Of a stretch of 64,000 nt of DNA, positions 21,007-31,000 are shown piece after piece. The DNA comes from a virus. Both the position numbers and the translations under genes were made by a program. Positions within the stretch are counted from its first letter, which is position 1, and each line of letters starts with the position of its first letter. The stretch covers positions 1 to 64,000 of the IMG/VR virus record IMGVR_UViG_3300033273_000613, one strand, 5' to 3'. Below the pieces are notes generated by a model, which made no database searches, was not told the DNA's origin, and saw nothing but the letters and a program-made list of their open reading frames with translations.

Positions 21007-24000
21007 TCATTTTTCAGGACTACTAAAACTATTAAAGAATTGTATACCATCACCTATATGAGCCAAACCATGATAATAAGATTCAAAATTAACAGTTGTG
21101 AATGGTTGAGTAATATTAATAGTTACATCACCATAGACAAACAAATACTCATTACCATCTATACCGTCTTTTAATCCTCTTTCAAATTGACCCGAATATG
21201 TGAATCCTGGTGTAAATCTATTATAGAATGCAATTGCGAAGTCTGCCTTTACATCTTTAATTGTAAATACTCCTAAACCAACCCCATATTCAGAATTGTA
21301 ACCACCACCATTAAATGAATATCTATATCCCTCATCACCAAATAAGATTCCAACTGTAGTACTAGTTGTTAATGGAATCACATTTGTTAATTGAGTCGGT
21401 GTCATACTAGGTGTCAAAGTAGGTGTTGGTGTCTGATTTGGTGTAGATGAAGGTGTTATCATATTTTCTTGATAATAAGTCGGTAAATAGTCATTACATG
21501 AGTCACAGTCTTCGAACTTGATTACATTGTCAAGATATTCATATCCCGGAATCTCACCAGGAATTTCTTCAATAACCCACCAACAATATAAATTATATAT
21601 GATTCTATCATTAACACTTAGATCACCACTAATATTTACTATCTCATAATTATTATTTTCACAGCTAAACAAGACATATGACTTATAACAAGAAACTTGT
21701 TCGGTACAAGTATAACAATTATTAAAATTAGTTTGATCAACATATTCATAACCAAAGAACGGACCAACAGCCAAACTTTCAAATAACTCATAACAACCAG
21801 CCTCACCAGTAGCTATTGTACCAACTGGTAAATATTCACTAGCATTTACATAAGTATATTCTGATGTACAACATGATTTAGCCAATCTTAATCTAAACGA
21901 AGGAGTTGAAGTTGGTGTTTTAGTAACAGTCACTGATGGTGTAGGTGTAACCGTTGGTCTTATAACCCTATTTGAACTATAACAAACATCGCAATCAGTA
22001 TACCAACTATTTACACTAGGAGCCTGATTATTTCTAGGAGATTCCAATTGCATAACTCGTTTGTAACAAGTTGAAGAATCCGGATCTTTAACAACACCAT
22101 TAACCGGGAAGTCAGCAACTATATTAAAATACTTGTACTTTGTGTCATCATCACAAGAAACACATAAATAATAGAGATATGAATAACGTGCCGCGGTTGT
22201 ACTAGCAGGTGTTCTTGTAAGTGTTTTAGTAGGTGTCAGAGTTGGTGTAGTAGTAGGTGTAGGTGTGAAACAGACATTATCATTCAAACAATCACTAATC
22301 GTATTTCCTGTAAAGTATTGTGGTGTAAATAGTTCCGTACCATTACCTCCATTTATTCCCACTAAAGTAACACATTCACCACTAAATACACCCACAATTC
22401 CAAAGTTAACTGGTATCTGAGCAACTGCACTGTAAATATTTCCACTACATATACCACTCAATTGTACTTTAACTAGGTTTGGTGTTGAAGTTGGTGTTGG
22501 TGTAATATCTTGTCTAGTTATCGATGGTGTTGGACTATTAGTAACTGTCGGAGTTGGGAACGGAGTCTTTGTAATTGTTTTAGTTGGCGTAGCAGTTGGT
22601 GTGACACTAGCTGTTGGTGTTGGTGTAACTCCATCACAAGTTAGATTATTCAATTGATAACATTGTGAACAGTTATCATAAGAATCAATTACATATGGAT
22701 ATATTGAATTTGAGTTACCACTAAATTGGAAGAATGGATCAGGAAGTTGTGTATAACAATCTGAATCATGATAGAATACTTTATACTCATCAGCAAAATA
22801 GTATGATTCAGGTACATTGAAGTAGTATAAGTCATTATAAGTGAGACCTGTCTGATCTGGTAGACAACAATTTTTAATAAACGCAGTCAAAATAAATCTA
22901 GTACTAGGACTTACAGTAGGTGTAAGACTAGATGTAATAGATGGCGTAGGAGTTGTCGTATTAGTTGGTGTTTGTGAAATTAATGGTGTTGGACATGGAT
23001 AATTTTCAGAACATTGAGTCAATCCTGTGAAATTAGTATTACTAGCATATAATTGATTAAAAGGTTCAATAGATGGTACTATTTGTAAAATAGTGAAACA
23101 CCGTTGAACTGTGTAAGTTAAATACGGGTAATCTAATATTACAATATCACCAACTTGTGAATTCTGACTAACATTACCTATTACATAATTGACTGGTGGA
23201 CAGTTTCCACTCAATGCTGCAATAACCCATTCCATTGACTTACTAGGTGTTGGTGTATTTGTTAATGATGTAGTAGGTGTCACTGATGGTATAAACGGAA
23301 CATTGGTAGGTGTCGGAGTAATCGACGCAGTTGGCGAATTCGAAGGTGTGTTAGTTGGTGTCAATCCCGGGGTAGCAGTTGTAGATGGTGTAATAACTGG
23401 GGTTGACGAATTTGTATTACTTGGAGTTACTGTTGTTGTACTTGTAACTGTATTTGTATTAGTTGGTGTTACAGTTCTAGTTGGTGTTACCGAAGGTGTC
23501 ACACTACTTGTAGGTGTATTAGTCGGTGTTGTTGTTGGTGTACTACTATTTGTAGGTGTAGGACTAATACAAGTATTTCCAGTAAATGTACATGGATAAA
23601 TTCCTGTGGCATATGAACTATTATAACCATCAGTAATATAAGTAAACAAAGTGAAACATTGTGCACTGAACCCAACAGTATCACCAGTTGTTAAACCTAA
23701 ATGACTACTAATGTTAACACCCGCATATGTTAATGAACATTCATCATAAGCAACCCATTGTACAAAATCCGGTGTCGGACTTAGTGTTGGTGTAGGTGTT
23801 AGGGAGGCATTAGGTGTAACTGTAACCGTAGGTGTCACAGTATTTGTCGGTGTATTTGTTGGTGTGTTTGTTGATGTTGGTGTATTGGTAGGTGTGGGTG
23901 TACTTGTCTGGAATGTAGTTTTAGTTATTGATGGTGTTGGTGTATTTGTAGGCGTATTAGAAGGTGTTGCGGTATTTGTTGATGTTGGTGTAGGCGTTTG

Positions 24001-27000
24001 TGTAGATCCCTCTGAAGGTGATGGTGAAGGTGTTGGAGTTGAAGTTGAAGTTGGATCTGGAGTTTGATCGATAGACTTTGAAATCGTTGGGGTAACAGTC
24101 TGAGAATTTGTTGGTGTATTAGTAGGTGTCTGAGTTGTTGTCGATGTGTTTGTCGGTGTTGGTGTAGTTGTTTGTGAACTTGTTGGTGTATTTGTAGGTG
24201 TTACCGATGTTGTTGGACTGTTTGTTGGCGTATTTGTTGGACATACTCCATGTGCATTCTGACACTGAACTACAGTGTCATAATATAGACCATAATATGT
24301 GGGTAAGGATGGTGCATCATAACTATATACTTCAGTAATAGTATAACAATCATATTCAACGCTGACGGTTTTTCCTGATGACCCATTAAGTATATTATAA
24401 TAAATTACATCATTACTATCACAAACATTTACTAATTTACCTAGGACAATCGAAGTTGTTGTCGTAGGTGTTGGTGTCGCAGTTTCAGTATTAGTTGGTG
24501 TTGGTGTTGGAGTTAGACAAACCACAGCACTTGTACAAGTCTCACAATCGTCATACACCCCAAAGATAGTCGTATCATAATTACTATTATATGGGATTAC
24601 CTCAACTACCTCATAGCAATTATTTTCCTCTATGTTCCAGTAAACACGCCCAGGTTTAAGATATAAACCAAAGTTTGTGTATCCGTTGAAGAATGTATAA
24701 TCACCGTAACAACAAGATCTCATGACGTAACTCTGTAAACCTCTAGTTAACGAAGGTGTAGGAGTCTGACTCGATGTTGGAGTATTAGTTTTAGTAATCG
24801 TTGGTGTCTGTGATACCGTAGCTGTCGGTGTGACTGTTGATGTGACAGATGGTGTAGGTGTTGGTGTAAGACATGGATGTGCTGAGAGACATTCAGAGTC
24901 GCTACTAAATTGGAAATTAACTGGTCCCAAAACCTCTCCAAGAGGGACAAATTCATCTGAGAATATGTAGGTAATCTCCCAACAACTATTACTATAAAAA
25001 CCGAAATTCCCTATAATAGGGTCAGTAGCAGAATAGAAGACTTCACCAAACAATTGATAACTAGGAGAACCAGAAAAACATATTGGAAACGCATAAACCA
25101 ATTTTAATGTACTCGTCCTAGTTATTGATGGTGTTACACTATTAGTTGGGGTATTTGTAGCCGTATTAGTTGGTGTTTGAGTTTGTGTTCTTGTAGGTGT
25201 TGGTGTATTACAAACATTAGTATCGGTACACTCTGAACAAGTATCAAAATTAGTCGAAAGAGCAATCTCTGAAGTACCAGTATATCCAGTAACTTGTGTA
25301 GTCAATGTAAAACACTGTGAACTGACCTCTACGATATCACCCACTTGACTTCCAAATGGTGCAGATACAAATTTTACATCACCATTACAACATCCACTTG
25401 CACTCCACACATAATAAGTTTGAGTTCTAGTTACTGTAGGTGTCTGAGAAGTTGTTGGCGTATTAGAAGGAGTTACAGTCGCTTTAGGTGTCTTTGTAAC
25501 CGTTTGTGTTGGTGTCAATGTTGTTGTAGGTGTTGGTGTCAAAGTGGGACAAGGTTCCCTATCAGTACATGCAGTACATGCGGTATAAGATACGTACTCA
25601 CCACTTTCGTAATCAATTAAATCATAACTGTTACCCGTAATTTCGATGATTGTATAACACTCTCCCTGATACCTAATAACTGTACCAATTGTGAAATCAT
25701 TTGGTGCCCTTAATAATAATTCATCCGCGTCTCCTTGGAAATCTGTACAACAGCTTATTACCCTTACACCTCTGGTGTCTGCACTAGCTGATGGTGTTGG
25801 TGCAGGAAGTTTACCAGAGTCAACACTAGAAGTTGGTGTAGGTGTAGGTGTTTGAGACCTAGTTGGTGTATTTGTCGGCGTGTTTGATGATGTCACTGTA
25901 GGAGTTAGTGTGCTTGTTGGTGTCTGTGTCGGCGTTACACATACATTTTCTGCGATACATACATCACAGTTTTCGAAATGTTCAGTATCAACGTAATTAC
26001 CATCATTACAAGGACCGTCATATAAGAATGATAGGTTATGAAAACATTCACCTGAAAATATTACAGTATCATTATAATTGAAAATAGAAGGTACTGATAA
26101 AATTTTTGGATTACCACTACAGCACGATCTAGCAGCTACACATTTATAAAATATTGTCGATGTGGGTGTCGCGGCGGGAGTTTTAGTTACAGTCTTAGTA
26201 GGTGTAGCTGTTTGTGACGGAGTAATACTTGGAGTCTGGGGTGGGGTCTTAGTGTTAGTAGGAGTATTAGTTTGTGTACTTGTTGTTGTAACAGTCGCAG
26301 TTGGTGTTGGGGTATTAGATGAAGATATAGTAGGTGTTAAATTAGGAGTGACACTATTTGTAGGTGTAGGTTGGGGTGTTTTAGTAATTGTCGGTGTCTG
26401 AGTGACTACAGGCGTTTTAGTTTGTGTCGGTGTGTTAGTAGGTGTTAAAGTGTTTGTAACACTTACCGTTGGTGTTTGTGTAATTGTACCAGTAATAGAA
26501 GGTGTATTAGTTACTGTAGGTGTTTGTGAAGGATCAGGTGGTCCACAAGGTGAAAATTGTGTACAGTATTCACAGTCTTCAAATATCGATGTTATTTGTG
26601 GATACTGATTGTTTACTTCCTCATCAAAAATAACTTGTATACTATAACAATCACCATCGAAGAATATTGATTTATCAATTTCTGGATTTAAAAAGGTTGG
26701 TACATTAACCGCAATCCATTCTGTTACATCATAACAACAATTTTTTACAGCAACTACTGTTTTGTAAACAATTTCTTGTGTTGGTGTTAAAGTTTGGGTT
26801 GGGGTCGGAGTAGGTGTACATGGATTTTCAGCTTGACAAAGATTACAGTTTAAGTAAAAATTATCGATCTCTGGGTAAACAGTACCCTCAAAAACCGTAT
26901 CAGGTAGTGGAACATTCATGAATGTGTAATAACATTCATTTTCATATTCGAAATAAAATGTATTGTTTAGTTGATTCTCACTTACATCTAATTTAAAGTA

Positions 27001-28029
27001 GATATCAGACTTTTCACCTGTACAACATTTGACGGCTGAAAAATAGAAATAATCCCTACAAGGGTACCTTTTCCTACAAGATTTACAGCTAGCATATACA
27101 CCATTATTAGTTATTGTTGGATATGTACTTATTTCATATTGTGCAAATAGTTCTATTATATTGTAACATGTATTATTATAGGAAACACTCAATGGATTGA
27201 AATCAGTACTAGTAACCTGAACATTAAAATAATGTACTTGATTAGTTGTGCCGCAACATTCCGTAGCCTTGTAAACAAATGTACAGGGATTACGTTTTAG
27301 GCAAGATCGACAACTGACGGCAAAATCAGTTTGATCTATATAAATGTAACCTGGAGTCTCGAGTGGTGATATTTTTTCGATAACTTCCCAACAACTACCA
27401 CCGTTACTAAAAATTTGATTACTTTCTGCTGGCGATGCGATATTGAAATATAGAGTGGTTTTATGATCACAACATAATCTAGCAAGGACAGTATAATAAT
27501 CATCAGGACAAGGACTAAATGCTAAACATGATTCGATGTTTTCATAAGCAGAATTTATAAATGGATGACGATAATCCATATCCAATGGACCCGCCGATTT
27601 CAACCAGCACTTGTCATCATAAGAAACGTAATTACCATAAAGATTTGAAGGTATGTTTAAAAATAAAGTTTCACTCTCACCTTCCAATTGACAAATTGAA
27701 TTGAATAAAAATAAATCATACTCCTGATTCAGTGGTGTTGGTGAAGGTGTTACATCTGGTCCTCTATTGGCGTTTCTTATTATCTCATCTTGGTCATATA
27801 CTACAATATTTTTAGAGATAACATTACCACAATCTGACTCATTACTTTTAATAAATAAAGTATATGGTGTACCCTGTGTAGAACCATCTAAATTAATACT
27901 TACACCATAAATAAGCTCATCTCGTGTAAAATTTTCACCAATTGGCACTGTTTCGGTAGACCCCGTAAATATATCAAACGGACCTACAGCGTTTGAAGAT
28001 AAAGTTAACCTTACTATTATTTGTGCCAT
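21007..28029 (-). CDS. 2,340-residue protein with about 18 Cys modules on Thr/Pro linkers
   Basis: Residues 1 to about 85 form a beta-rich N-terminal domain paralogous to that of the 1,922-residue protein (both start with an IIxRLTxxSNAxGPF pattern). Then come about 18 Cys modules; the first four abut directly and later ones are separated by TPT-type linkers of 15 to about 155 residues. A typical module has a beta-like strand, CC, an F/V-rich segment, GxCY-x-I, then an acidic stretch with CxxC and a final Cys before the linker. Several copies have lost one of the CC cysteines (CF, CD, CS). The last about 120 residues are linker-free and Gly/Tyr/Phe-rich. It is the direct upstream neighbour of the GT60-like gene. 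Likely a rod-like virion surface fibre; no enzyme motif is seen. Confidence 0.9.
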   Translation of the reverse strand: MAQIIVRLTLSSNAVGPFDIFTGSTETVPIGENFTRDELIYGVSINLDGSTQGTPYTLFIKSNESDCGNVISKNIVVYDQDEIIRNANRGPDVTPSPTPLNQEYDLFLFNSICQLEGESETLFLNIPSNLYGNYVSYDDKCWLKSAGPLDMDYRHPFINSAYENIESCLAFSPCPDDYYTVLARLCCDHKTTLYFNIASPAESNQIFSNGGSCWEVIEKISPLETPGYIYIDQTDFAVSCRSCLKRNPCTFVYKATECCGTTNQVHYFNVQVTSTDFNPLSVSYNNTCYNIIELFAQYEISTYPTITNNGVYASCKSCRKRYPCRDYFYFSAVKCCTGEKSDIYFKLDVSENQLNNTFYFEYENECYYTFMNVPLPDTVFEGTVYPEIDNFYLNCNLCQAENPCTPTPTPTQTLTPTQEIVYKTVVAVKNCCYDVTEWIAVNVPTFLNPEIDKSIFFDGDCYSIQVIFDEEVNNQYPQITSIFEDCEYCTQFSPCGPPDPSQTPTVTNTPSITGTITQTPTVSVTNTLTPTNTPTQTKTPVVTQTPTITKTPQPTPTNSVTPNLTPTISSSNTPTPTATVTTTSTQTNTPTNTKTPPQTPSITPSQTATPTKTVTKTPAATPTSTIFYKCVAARSCCSGNPKILSVPSIFNYNDTVIFSGECFHNLSFLYDGPCNDGNYVDTEHFENCDVCIAENVCVTPTQTPTSTLTPTVTSSNTPTNTPTRSQTPTPTPTSSVDSGKLPAPTPSASADTRGVRVISCCTDFQGDADELLLRAPNDFTIGTVIRYQGECYTIIEITGNSYDLIDYESGEYVSYTACTACTDREPCPTLTPTPTTTLTPTQTVTKTPKATVTPSNTPTTSQTPTVTRTQTYYVWSASGCCNGDVKFVSAPFGSQVGDIVEVSSQCFTLTTQVTGYTGTSEIALSTNFDTCSECTDTNVCNTPTPTRTQTQTPTNTATNTPTNSVTPSITRTSTLKLVYAFPICFSGSPSYQLFGEVFYSATDPIIGNFGFYSNSCWEITYIFSDEFVPLGEVLGPVNFQFSSDSECLSAHPCLTPTPTPSVTSTVTPTATVSQTPTITKTNTPTSSQTPTPSLTRGLQSYVMRSCCYGDYTFFNGYTNFGLYLKPGRVYWNIEENNCYEVVEVIPYNSNYDTTIFGVYDDCETCTSAVVCLTPTPTPTNTETATPTPTTTTSIVLGKLVNVCDSNDVIYYNILNGSSGKTVSVEYDCYTITEVYSYDAPSLPTYYGLYYDTVVQCQNAHGVCPTNTPTNSPTTSVTPTNTPTSSQTTTPTPTNTSTTTQTPTNTPTNSQTVTPTISKSIDQTPDPTSTSTPTPSPSPSEGSTQTPTPTSTNTATPSNTPTNTPTPSITKTTFQTSTPTPTNTPTSTNTPTNTPTNTVTPTVTVTPNASLTPTPTLSPTPDFVQWVAYDECSLTYAGVNISSHLGLTTGDTVGFSAQCFTLFTYITDGYNSSYATGIYPCTFTGNTCISPTPTNSSTPTTTPTNTPTSSVTPSVTPTRTVTPTNTNTVTSTTTVTPSNTNSSTPVITPSTTATPGLTPTNTPSNSPTASITPTPTNVPFIPSVTPTTSLTNTPTPSKSMEWVIAALSGNCPPVNYVIGNVSQNSQVGDIVILDYPYLTYTVQRCFTILQIVPSIEPFNQLYASNTNFTGLTQCSENYPCPTPLISQTPTNTTTPTPSITSSLTPTVSPSTRFILTAFIKNCCLPDQTGLTYNDLYYFNVPESYYFADEYKVFYHDSDCYTQLPDPFFQFSGNSNSIYPYVIDSYDNCSQCYQLNNLTCDGVTPTPTASVTPTATPTKTITKTPFPTPTVTNSPTPSITRQDITPTPTSTPNLVKVQLSGICSGNIYSAVAQIPVNFGIVGVFSGECVTLVGINGGNGTELFTPQYFTGNTISDCLNDNVCFTPTPTTTPTLTPTKTLTRTPASTTAARYSYLYYLCVSCDDDTKYKYFNIVADFPVNGVVKDPDSSTCYKRVMQLESPRNNQAPSVNSWYTDCDVCYSSNRVIRPTVTPTPSVTVTKTPTSTPSFRLRLAKSCCTSEYTYVNASEYLPVGTIATGEAGCYELFESLAVGPFFGYEYVDQTNFNNCYTCTEQVSCYKSYVLFSCENNNYEIVNISGDLSVNDRIIYNLYCWWVIEEIPGEIPGYEYLDNVIKFEDCDSCNDYLPTYYQENMITPSSTPNQTPTPTLTPSMTPTQLTNVIPLTTSTTVGILFGDEGYRYSFNGGGYNSEYGVGLGVFTIKDVKADFAIAFYNRFTPGFTYSGQFERGLKDGIDGNEYLFVYGDVTINITQPFTTVNFESYYHGLAHIGDGIQFFNSFSSPEK
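23780..24245 (-). repeat. Thr/Pro linker block in the 2,340-residue protein
   Basis: About 155 codons of Thr/Pro/Ser/Asn sequence without cysteine. It contains a 101-base segment nearly identical to one in the 3,440-residue gene 21.6 kb away. Confidence 0.88.
23881..23981 (-). repeat. Near-identical 101-base segment shared with the 3,440-residue gene, copy A
   Basis: Matches 45480-45580 with a single difference (23951 G, 45550 A), which makes a Pro/Leu change. It encodes the linker stretch around [12 protein letters not shown]. Synonymous sites are conserved as well, which indicates recent copying or gene conversion. Confidence 0.9.
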
Positions 28030-28033
28030 CGAA

Positions 28034-28041
28034 TATAAATA
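28034..28041. promoter_or_regulatory. TATAAATA element upstream of the 2,340-residue gene
   Basis: Coding-strand TATTTATA ends 4 bases before the ATG, too close to be an ordinary promoter for this gene. No Shine-Dalgarno sequence is present. It may act in translation initiation or in the opposite orientation. Confidence 0.35.
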
Positions 28042-28069
28042 TTATCTAAAATGGATTATTTACTTAATA

Positions 28070-31000
28070 TTACAAATCAAAGTAATTTTTTAAATTGTTA
28101 ACGTAATATTGAATTATTTGACCTTCATAGCTTGTAAATTTATTAGCAAAGTTTAATTCACAATCAGTAACTCTCACATTTTGAGTACCTAAAGTATCAC
28201 TTAATTTGTGATAATAATCTTTAGGTTTAGTCTCAAACAGACCATTTGTTGTTGTTATTGTGACACTTAGATTTGATATTATATAATACCAACTACTTGG
28301 CGTATATGGTGACAATCTTTCAATTTCAAATTGAATACCAAATCCTTCTTGGTTATTATAATCGAATAATGCCAATCCACCGTTAGAATTTGTGAGGTTT
28401 GTATTAACACTAATAGCCTGATTATTTACTAGACTATTTATACCGTTGGTGTATGCTAACCAACTATCACCATTTTGATTAACCGCAGAAACTCTTAGAA
28501 TTGATAGGTCATCAGCAATAGTGTCATTATAACTCCCCTTAAGACTAAAAGAAAGGTTAATATTAGTTATCGATGAATTAGTAAATTGATTATCTAATGC
28601 AAATTTTTGATAAATTATATTAGGTCTTTTATCATCCCCTGCAACACTCATGAAATTTTGATCGTATTGTGGGTCAAAAATGAAATCGTTAGATGTAGTG
28701 GTAGTGTTAATTAAATTAAGATTATATTTTAATCTATTTGGTTCCAAATAATTCTGATCGATAGGTCCTAATGTATTTCTAACAGAACCACATGTGTACG
28801 TTCTAAATCTACGATAAGACATATAAGCTGCAGCACCTTCAGTCTCATCATAATACGACTGATAGTCACCACATCTTAAACATTCACTAAAACGTGGATT
28901 TGGTAAGTTATTATCTAATGAATTTAGTTCAAGTTCAGGATATAATGTTTTCCATCTTGATCCAGAACATAGGAAAGTATGGTGTAATCCAAAAGTATGA
29001 CCTAATTCGTGTACACAGACTTCATCTAATTCACTATATATTAATTGATTTACCGAACCAACATTTAATTCTAAGGTAAATCCTGGTAATTCCGCGATCC
29101 CTAAAATAGGTGAACTAGTTCCCTGTGAATTTGAGATTATTATACCTTTATGGAAACCCGTTTCCATAATACCACCGTAATTGTCGATAAAGTAACTATG
29201 GTATTCTATTCTATCTAAACCATCTAAATCTGGGTTGTCCGCAATAAATATTTCATACTCGACATCAAATAAGATTTCGTCAGTATTTTCGATGGCTTCA
29301 ACGATTCTTTCACCACATTCCGTAGCTACTTGAAGTATCAAGTTCTCCGAAGCAAAACTTAGAATTTCTTGCGCTACGTCAATTCTAATCTTTATTGTAC
29401 CATCGAATATCTGATTTTCTTCTGGATCATCAACCCCACTTGGAATTGGTACTACTGGCGGATCAATATCATCATCCTGGTTATCATAGAAACAACCTAA
29501 TGAATAACATTCGTATCCAAATTCATATAATTTGACAAAGTCATAGACAATTTTATCACCGTTAGAATAAAATTTATCTAGTAAATTTTCACCCTCATAT
29601 GGGAATGTTTCTTTTATAGGTTGACCTCTCCACCAATCATGGTACACAAAAATTCCATTTTCATAAACATCATTGTAACCAACTACTTTATATTTTGTCT
29701 CCCAGTTTTTAACCTTTTCATTATTATATGAAAGAGCTCTGATCTGTGTAAATTCACCATAATCTGCAGGTTCTCCTTTTAATTTTTGATACGTAGTACC
29801 TGAGACTATATCACCAATAGTAAAAATACCTAATGGACCAGTCTGAACTTGTTGTGTTCGATGATTATAGAAATCAGTCAACGGGTGGAAAACATAAATA
29901 TTACCCGTAGTTAAACCACTTAGATACAAATATCCAAATCTTGAAACATCACATAGATTTTTATGTATCTCACACAAGAAATTTTCATCACTTAAATCAT
30001 CTAGCGATCCAATTCTATGAACATAATCCGGATATGATGCTAATTCATCTAAATGTTCCCAGTCTTGACCTTCACCTACACCGATTGCAATTATTTCCTG
30101 GTGATAAACATATGTGTCAAATAAACCATAAGTAGTATTAACAATATTTGTTGGATCTAAAGCATTTCCTAAATATCCTGCATATGGTGATTTCATACCT
30201 TCTACTATAAATCTTGTTTGGAACCAAATCCTTGATGGGTCGTTTTCAGTATTGTTTGTACCTAAAGGAGATTGATTATCATTCATTCCCCAATTTAGAT
30301 GTTCAGGATTTGTTATTAGTATTACAAGCTTTTTCGCATTAGAAGCATTATTTTTCCAACCATAGCCTTGATTAAATCCCATAATAAAAGGTGTAGTGTT
30401 ACCATAATCTTCCGTTGTTTGTCCACCTCCTTCGTCTAATGAAAAGTTAGATTGGTCACCACCCTTAGTATAATTTTGCAAACTAAAGAATCCTGCTAGT
30501 TGTTCATTAATCCTCATTAAACCAGCAGGTAAATTATTTCCATATCTATTTTTAGTTATTGGGTCAGTATTTTTTGTTAAATTTGTTCCTTCGTCCTCAA
30601 TACCTATACCCCACTCTTCATATTGTACCTGTAAATCATCCATCTGTTGGAAAAAACTAAAATAAGATGTGACTGGACCAAAGAAATTCATCCACGATTG
30701 GAATTGGTGGTATAAATTTTCGTAAAATGTAACACCCGCAGTTCCATCATAGAAAGGTTTGAAAGGTAATAATCCTCCTTTGAAGTCCCTTGTAATATCA
30801 GTATAAGGTGGATGATTTCCAGTGTCATAATATGTACTCACATCACCGAAAAACTGAATCGTTTTTTGCCAATCTTCAATACTTGTTAAATTTTTGAAGT
30901 ATTGTTTATTTATTGTGAATGGTTGGCTAAATTCGTTTGTAGTATCATAAGTGAAGAAAACTGACGTTCTATCCGGATCTGTAGCACCTGTAAATGGCGA

